Shown here: positions 58,729 to 64,000 of the stretch, in pieces
Position numbering within the stretch: the stretch's first letter is position 1
Layout: each line of letters starts with the position of its first letter
Source: Neisseria uirgultaei
GTDB taxonomy: Bacteria > Pseudomonadota > Gammaproteobacteria > Burkholderiales > Neisseriaceae
Assembly: GCF_962719845.1 (NCBI RefSeq)
Contig: NZ_CAUIYF010000001.1
Location: 62,001-126,000 of the forward strand
DNA length: 64,000 bases
Direction of reading: 5' to 3'
Program-made: the position numbers and the translations under genes
The notes under the pieces: model-generated
Database searches by the model: none
What the model was told of the DNA's origin: nothing
The model's input: the letters and a program-made list of their open reading frames with translations, nothing else

Positions 58729-60891
58729 ATGCAACAAAAAATCCGTTTCCAAATCGAAGGCATGACCTGTCAGGCCTGCGCTTCGCGTATTGAAAAAGTG
58801 TTGAACAAAAAAGATTTTGTCGAATCGGCGGGAGTGAACTTCGCCAGCGAGGAAGCGCAGGTTACGTTTGACGATAGCAAAACGTCGGTAGCTGACATTG
58901 CCAAAATCATTGAGAAAACCGGTTACGGCGCGAAGGAAAAAACGGAAGATACATTGCCGCAACCAGAAGCAGAACACCATATCGGCTGGAGGCTGTGGCT
59001 TTTGCTGGTCATCAATATCCCTTTCCTTATCGGTATGACGGGGATGATGATCGGCAGACACGATTGGATGATTCCGCCGTTGTGGCAGTTCGCATTGGCG
59101 AGTGTGGTGCAGCTTTGGCTGGCAATCCCGTTTTACAAAAGCGCGTGGGCGAGTATTAAAGGTGGATTGGCGAATATGGACGTGCTCGTTACCATCGGCA
59201 CGGTGTCGATTTATCTGTATTCCGTTTATATGTTGTTTTTCAGCCCGCACGCGGCACACGGCATGGCGCACGTGTATTTTGAAGTAGGCGTAATGGTGAT
59301 CGGTTTTGTGTCGCTGGGCAAATTTTTGGAACACCGCACCAAAAAATCCAGCCTGAACAGCTTGGGCTTGCTGCTCAAACTCACGCCAACCCAAGTCAAC
59401 GTGCAACGCGATGGCGAATGGAAACAACTGCCCATTGACCAAGTGCAAATCGGCGACCTAATCCGCGCCAACCACGGCGAACGCATTGCCGCCGACGGCA
59501 TCATCGAAAGCGGCAGCGGCTGGGCAGACGAGAGCCACCTTACCGGCGAATCCAATCCCGAAGAGAAAAAGGCAGGCGGCAAAGTGTTGGCGGGCGCGCT
59601 GATGACCGAAGGCAGCGTGGTGTACCGCGCCACGCAGCTCGGCAGCCAAACCCTGCTCGGCGACATGATGAACGCGCTCTCTGAAGCACAAGGCAGCAAA
59701 GCGCCGATTGCACGCGTAGCAGATAAGGCGGCGGCGGTGTTTGTGCCGACTGTCGTGGGCATTGCGTTGTTGACTTTTATTGTTACTTGGCTGATTAAGG
59801 GCGATTGGACGGTTGCGCTGATGCACGCCGTCGCCGTTTTGGTGATTGCCTGTCCGTGCGCACTCGGTTTGGCAACCCCTGCCGCGATTATGGTCGGCAT
59901 GGGCAAAGCGGTGAAACACGGCATTTGGTTTAAAGATGCGGCAGCAATGGAAGAAGCCGCCCACGTCGATGCCGTCGTGTTGGACAAAACCGGTACGCTG
60001 ACCGAAGGCAGCCCGCAGGTTGCCGCCGTTTATTGCGTTCCCGACAGCGGCTTTGACGAAGACGCTTTGTACCGCATCGCCGCCGCCGTCGAACAAAACG
60101 CCGCCCACCCGCTCGCCCGCGCCATCGTTTCCGCCGCCCAAGCGCGCGGTTTGGACATTCCTACCGCACAAAACGCACAAACCGTTGTCGGCGCAGGCAT
60201 TGCCGCCGAAGTGGAAAGCGTGGGGTTGGTGAAAGCAGGCAAAGCCGAATTTGCCGAACTGACCTTGCCGAAGTTTTCAGACGGCGTTTGGGAAATCGCC
60301 AGTGTGGTTGCCGTATCTGTAAACGGCAAACCTATCGGCGCATTCGCACTCGCCGACGCGTTGAAAGCCGATACTGCCGAAGCCATAGGCCGTCTGAAAA
60401 AACACAATATCGACGTTTACATCATGAGCGGCGACAACCAAGGCACGGTCGGATATGTCGCCAAACAACTGGGCATCGCCCACGCTTTCGGCAATATGAG
60501 TCCGCGCGACAAGGCTGCCGAAGTGCAGAAACTCAAAGCTGCCGGCAAAACCGTGGCAATGGTCGGCGACGGTATCAACGACGCGCCCGCGCTTGCCGCC
60601 GCCAACGTCAGCTTCGCCATGAAAGGCGGCGCAGACGTTGCCGAACACACCGCATCCGCCACGCTGATGCAGCATTCGGTCAACCAGCTCGCCGATGCGC
60701 TATCGGTATCGCGGGCGACGTTGAGAAACATCAAGCAAAACCTGTTTTTCGCCTTCTTCTACAATATTTTGGGCATTCCACTCGCCGCACTCGGCTTTTT
60801 AAATCCCGTCATCGCAGGTGCGGCAATGGCGGCAAGCTCGGTTTCGGTATTGGGCAATGCCCTGCGCCTGAAACGGGTAAAAATCGATTGA
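58729..60891 (+). CDS. copA: P1B-type copper-exporting ATPase
   Basis: A 720-residue heavy-metal ATPase of the inner membrane. An N-terminal HMA domain has GMTCQAC (Cys14 and Cys17); the membrane metal site CPC is at residues 375-377 in VIACPCALGL; the phosphorylation motif DKTGT starts at Asp419; the C-terminal hinge is MVGDGINDAPAL. These features fit Cu(I) efflux. ATG 58729 is chosen at the HMA domain, with AGCAGGAA upstream. Two uptake cores occur inside (near 60277 and 60390). Confidence 0.93.
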   Translation: MQQKIRFQIEGMTCQACASRIEKVLNKKDFVESAGVNFASEEAQVTFDDSKTSVADIAKIIEKTGYGAKEKTEDTLPQPEAEHHIGWRLWLLLVINIPFLIGMTGMMIGRHDWMIPPLWQFALASVVQLWLAIPFYKSAWASIKGGLANMDVLVTIGTVSIYLYSVYMLFFSPHAAHGMAHVYFEVGVMVIGFVSLGKFLEHRTKKSSLNSLGLLLKLTPTQVNVQRDGEWKQLPIDQVQIGDLIRANHGERIAADGIIESGSGWADESHLTGESNPEEKKAGGKVLAGALMTEGSVVYRATQLGSQTLLGDMMNALSEAQGSKAPIARVADKAAAVFVPTVVGIALLTFIVTWLIKGDWTVALMHAVAVLVIACPCALGLATPAAIMVGMGKAVKHGIWFKDAAAMEEAAHVDAVVLDKTGTLTEGSPQVAAVYCVPDSGFDEDALYRIAAAVEQNAAHPLARAIVSAAQARGLDIPTAQNAQTVVGAGIAAEVESVGLVKAGKAEFAELTLPKFSDGVWEIASVVAVSVNGKPIGAFALADALKADTAEAIGRLKKHNIDVYIMSGDNQGTVGYVAKQLGIAHAFGNMSPRDKAAEVQKLKAAGKTVAMVGDGINDAPALAAANVSFAMKGGADVAEHTASATLMQHSVNQLADALSVSRATLRNIKQNLFFAFFYNILGIPLAALGFLNPVIAGAAMAASSVSVLGNALRLKRVKID

Positions 60892-60944
60892 CCGCATATA
60901 ACCGCCCGACAGCTTTTCCGAACGGATAGGGCTGCCGCTGCCGA

Positions 60945-60956
60945 TATGCCGTCTGA
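60945..60956 (+). repeat. Single DUS in the uvrC leader
   Basis: ATGCCGTCTGAA lies 22 bases before the uvrC start codon. Its first ATG opens a frame continuous with uvrC, which is why a longer uvrC frame appears. Confidence 0.8.
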
Positions 60957-60978
60957 AGCCGTTTTTCAAATGATTGAT

Positions 60979-62832
60979 ATGAATACAGAAAACCGTTCTC
61001 CGGAACAATTCGACATCCCGCTCTTCCTCAAAAACCTGCCCAAGCTGCCGGGCGTGTACCGTTTTTTTGACGAAGGCGGCAAAGTCTTATACGTCGGCAA
61101 AGCGGTCAACCTCAAGCGGCGCGTGTCCGGCTATTTCCAAAAAAACGACCATTCACCGCGCATCGCATTGATGGTGAAACAGGTTCACCACATCGAAACC
61201 ACCATCACCCGCTCCGAAGCCGAAGCCCTGATTCTCGAAAACAACTTCATCAAAGCCTTGTCGCCGAAATACAATATCCTTTTTCGCGACGACAAAAGCT
61301 ATCCTTATCTGATGCTCAGCGGCCATCAATATCCGCAAATGGCGTATTACCGCGGCACGCTGAAAAAGCCCAACCAATACTTCGGTCCGTATCCGAACAG
61401 CAACGCCGTGCGCGACAGCATTCAAGTGTTGCAAAAAGTCTTTATGCTGCGTACCTGCGAAGACAGCGTGTTCGAACACCGAGACCGCCCTTGCCTGCTG
61501 TACCAAATCAAACGCTGCACCGCGCCTTGTGTCGGACACATCAGCGAAGAAGACTACCGCGACAGCGTGCGCCAAGCCGCCACTTTCCTCAACGGCAAAA
61601 CCGACGAACTGACCCGCACCTTACAACACAAGATGCAGACCGCCGCCGCGAATCTGCAATTTGAAGAAGCCGCCCACTACCGCGACCAAATCCAAGCACT
61701 CGGCATCATGCAGAGCAACCAGTTCATCGACAGCAAAAACCCGAACAACCCCAACGATATCGACCTGCTCGCGCTCGCCGTTTCAGACGGCCTCGTCTGT
61801 GTACACTGGGTCAGCATACGCGGCGGGCGGCACGTCGGCGACAAAAGCTTTTTCCCCGACACCAAAAACGACCCCGAGCCAAACGGGCAAGACTACGCCG
61901 AAGCCTTCGTCGCCCAACACTATCTGGGCAAAAGCAAACCCGACATCATCATCAGCAACTTTCCCGTCCCCGACGCATTGAAAGAAGCCTTGGAAAGCGA
62001 ACACGGCAAACAAATGCAGTTCGTTACCAAAACCATAGGCGAACGCAAAGTCTGGCTGAAAATGGCGGAACAAAACGCACAAATGGCGATTGCCCAACGC
62101 CGCCTGCAACAAAGCAGCCAGCAACACCGAATTGACGAACTCGCCAAAATCCTCGGTATGGATTCAGACGGCCTCAACCGCCTCGAATGCTTCGACATCA
62201 GCCACACCCAAGGCGAGGCCACTATTGCGTCCTGCGTTGTGTACGATGAGCAAAACATCCAGCCTTCGCAATACCGCCGCTACAACATCACCACCGCCAA
62301 ACCCGGCGACGACTACGCCGCAATGCGCGAAGTGTTGACGCGCCGTTACGGCAAAATGCAGGAAGCCGAAGCCAACGGAGAAAGCGTCAAATGGCCCGAT
62401 GCCGTATTGATTGACGGCGGCAAAGGGCAAATCGGCGTCGCCGTATCGGTATGGGAGGAACTCGGGCTGCACATTCCTTTGGTCGGCATCGCCAAAGGCC
62501 CGGAGCGCAAAGCCGGTATGGAAGAACTCATCCTTCCGTTTACCGGCGAAACCTTCCGCCTGCCCCCGCACAGCCCCGCCCTGCACCTTCTGCAAACCGT
62601 GCGCGACGAATCACACCGCTTCGCTATCACCGGCCACCGCAAAAAACGCGACAAAGCCCGCGTTACCTCATCACTCAGCGACATCCCCGGCGTAGGCAGC
62701 AAACGTCGCCAAGCCCTGCTCACCCGATTCGGCGGCCTGCGCGGCGTGATTGCCGCCAGCCGCGAGGACTTGGAAAAAGTGGAAGGCATCAGCAAGGCAT
62801 TGGCGGAAACCATTTATAATCATCTGCATTAG
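60979..62832 (+). CDS. uvrC: UvrABC excinuclease subunit C
   Basis: A 617-residue dual-incision nuclease of nucleotide excision repair. The GIY-YIG domain for 3' incision is GVYRFFDEGG and VLYVGKAVNLKRR; a UVR motif for UvrB binding lies around residues 205-240; the RNase H-like domain for 5' incision is LIDGGKGQIGVAV; tandem helix-hairpin-helix motifs end it (DIPGVGSKRRQALL). ATG 60979 gives the length I recall for meningococcal UvrC; ATG 60970 is the alternative. Two uptake cores are internal (near 61781 and 62164). Confidence 0.96.
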   Translation: MNTENRSPEQFDIPLFLKNLPKLPGVYRFFDEGGKVLYVGKAVNLKRRVSGYFQKNDHSPRIALMVKQVHHIETTITRSEAEALILENNFIKALSPKYNILFRDDKSYPYLMLSGHQYPQMAYYRGTLKKPNQYFGPYPNSNAVRDSIQVLQKVFMLRTCEDSVFEHRDRPCLLYQIKRCTAPCVGHISEEDYRDSVRQAATFLNGKTDELTRTLQHKMQTAAANLQFEEAAHYRDQIQALGIMQSNQFIDSKNPNNPNDIDLLALAVSDGLVCVHWVSIRGGRHVGDKSFFPDTKNDPEPNGQDYAEAFVAQHYLGKSKPDIIISNFPVPDALKEALESEHGKQMQFVTKTIGERKVWLKMAEQNAQMAIAQRRLQQSSQQHRIDELAKILGMDSDGLNRLECFDISHTQGEATIASCVVYDEQNIQPSQYRRYNITTAKPGDDYAAMREVLTRRYGKMQEAEANGESVKWPDAVLIDGGKGQIGVAVSVWEELGLHIPLVGIAKGPERKAGMEELILPFTGETFRLPPHSPALHLLQTVRDESHRFAITGHRKKRDKARVTSSLSDIPGVGSKRRQALLTRFGGLRGVIAASREDLEKVEGISKALAETIYNHLH

Positions 62833-62948
62833 TATGCCGCCAAAACAAAAACCGTCTGTAAAAATATGATACAGCAGGCCGGCGTGCCGATATAAACCTA
62901 ACTTCATAACAAATAACGATGATTCGACAAAACGGAAAACGATCTGAT

Positions 62949-64000
62949 ATGAACAATCCCGACTTAACCTATCGACAGGCCTTGGAACGCCTGTCTCAAA
63001 AACAATATAACTTTGCCGAAGTCCGCCGACTGCTGACAGAAGCGGCCTCGGCAGGCCATCCCGCCGCCGCATTCGAGTTGGCAAAACACCTGATGGACGC
63101 GGACAACCCGCACCAAGACCGCGAACAAGGTATGGAAATGCTCCGCATCGCCGCCGAACAGGGGCATCCCTATGCACGTTACAATTTGGCATATATCCAA
63201 GAATTGGAAGGCGCGCCCCCTGAAACCCTGATACCGCTTTACAGGCCTCTGGCAGAAGCAGGCCTGCCCGAAGCGCAAGTCCGCCTGATATACCTGCTGT
63301 ATGCGTCCCGGCATTTTGAAGAAGCCCTGAAATGGGCAAAAACAAGCGCAAAAAACAACAATCCCCACGGGCAATACCTGCTCGCCCAATACTGCCGGTA
63401 CGGCACACCGCCGGATTTTGAAACGGCGCACCTGCTCTACCGAAAAGCGGCGGCACAAGGCTTGCCGGAAGCACATTGGCAACTCGGGCTGCAATATCGT
63501 TTCGGACAAGGGACGCAAACCGACACGACCCAAGCCATCAATCATTTGCGCGCCGCCGCACAACAAGGATACATTCCCGCCTACACCCCGCTTGCCGAAC
63601 TCATCCTGCCTACGGCTCCCGATGAAGCCGTTTACCGGTTCCAACAGGCGGCACAGGAAAATGACCCCGATGCCCATGCCGCGCTGGCCGACATCTACCT
63701 GCAAGGCAAATATCAGGAAAGAAACCACAAACTTGCCCTGCATCATGCCGAAGCAGCCGCAGCCGAACGCCATCCCGAAGGTTTGCGGATACTGGGCGAC
63801 ATCTGCCGCTACGGTTTGGGCACAGCCCCCGATACGGAAAAAGCCCGACATTATTACCGGCAGGCAACCGAAGCCGGCAGCCTTTCCGCCTATCAGAAAC
63901 TCATATCCGACAGCGCGTTAAACCATCCCGAGCAATATGGCGGCATTAAAGATTCCGCCATCAGGCGGCAAAGGGCAGAACAGCTTTATCAAAAAGCCCA
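62949..64000 (+). CDS. Sel1-like repeat (SLR) protein, 3' end outside window
   Basis: An open frame of at least 350 codons runs off the window. The protein is a series of Sel1/TPR-like helical repeats: AAEQGHPYARYNLAYIQELEG, AAAQGLPEAHWQLGLQYRFGQ, AAAERHPEGLRILGDICRYG and others. No signal peptide is visible, so it may be cytosolic. Such proteins act as interaction scaffolds; the role here is unknown. ATG 62949 lacks a strong ribosome-binding site. Confidence 0.8.
   Translation, partial: MNNPDLTYRQALERLSQKQYNFAEVRRLLTEAASAGHPAAAFELAKHLMDADNPHQDREQGMEMLRIAAEQGHPYARYNLAYIQELEGAPPETLIPLYRPLAEAGLPEAQVRLIYLLYASRHFEEALKWAKTSAKNNNPHGQYLLAQYCRYGTPPDFETAHLLYRKAAAQGLPEAHWQLGLQYRFGQGTQTDTTQAINHLRAAAQQGYIPAYTPLAELILPTAPDEAVYRFQQAAQENDPDAHAALADIYLQGKYQERNHKLALHHAEAAAAERHPEGLRILGDICRYGLGTAPDTEKARHYYRQATEAGSLSAYQKLISDSALNHPEQYGGIKDSAIRRQRAEQLYQKA

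Noticed and set aside
1..64000. CRISPR array, tRNA/rRNA genes, transposase genes
   Set aside because: I saw no regularly spaced direct repeats, no tRNA-like T-arm sequences in intergenic gaps and no transposase motifs. The many repeated 10-12-mers are uptake sequences.

Overview
The window is a stretch of Neisseria chromosome, most likely N. meningitidis or a very close relative such as N. lactamica or N. gonorrhoeae. Three things support this. The 12-base DNA uptake sequence (DUS) ATGCCGTCTGAA occurs many times in both orientations, and it is often paired as an inverted repeat just after stop codons. One short Correia repeat (CREE) is present. The gene set and order is neisserial: patA-patB-ape1, mfd, panD-kdsA, eno-ftsB, nrdA/nrdB, cmk-rpsA-ihfB, nmlR-adhC-estD, rlmN-pilW-ispG, clpP-tig-ftsK, rpsF-priB-rpsR-rplI-trxB and uvrC. 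Coding density is high, and I saw no tRNA, rRNA, CRISPR array, intact insertion sequence or complete prophage.

Layout. 1-7.6 kb: end of an unrecognised gene, a CopZ-like metallochaperone, an MFS exporter, the three-gene peptidoglycan O-acetylation/de-O-acetylation operon, and an acyl-CoA (or acyl-ACP) synthetase. 7.6-18.4 kb: a BCCT transporter, a PF10136 membrane protein often called a 'recombinase', MltB, an acyl-CoA dehydrogenase and Mfd. 18.4-22.4 kb: small proteins, PanD, KdsA, enolase and FtsB. 22.4-27.2 kb: class Ia ribonucleotide reductase genes, nrdA then nrdB on the minus strand, separated by an AT-rich foreign segment and followed by a CREE and a 2Fe-2S ferredoxin. 27.7-33.5 kb: a secreted small protein, an acyltransferase, MutM, a methyltransferase, MltD and an RsuA-type pseudouridine synthase. 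33.6-38.5 kb: a candidate small RNA, an SNF-family transporter, Cmk, ribosomal protein S1 and IHF-beta. 38.6-41.1 kb: the formaldehyde/nitrosative-stress cassette nmlR-adhC-estD, which is AT-richer and DUS-free. 41.6-57.5 kb: ZapE, Ndk, RlmN, PilW, IspG, ClpP, trigger factor, FtsK, a uracil permease, a DUF4189-like protein, PssA, a TauE/SafE permease and the S6-PriB-S18-L9 operon. 57.6-64 kb: TrxB, a CopA-type ATPase, UvrC and a Sel1-repeat protein cut by the window end.

The functional clusters are cell-wall remodelling (PatA, PatB, Ape1, MltB, MltD), DNA repair and replication (Mfd, MutM, UvrC, NrdAB, PriB, FtsK, IHF), protein quality control (Tig, ClpP, TrxB), and thiol/formaldehyde/metal stress (NmlR, AdhC, EstD, CopA, CopZ). 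Most of the window is ordinary core genome. The places worth a second look are the insertion inside the nrd locus with a possible plus-strand small RNA, an orphan small-RNA-like unit at 33.6 kb, a frameshifted 49-residue peptide gene at 41.3-41.45 kb, an attenuator-like hairpin ahead of rpsF, a cluster of five uptake-sequence cores in the first half of mfd, and gene-remnant-like intergenic segments at 53.5 and 55.4-56.0 kb.
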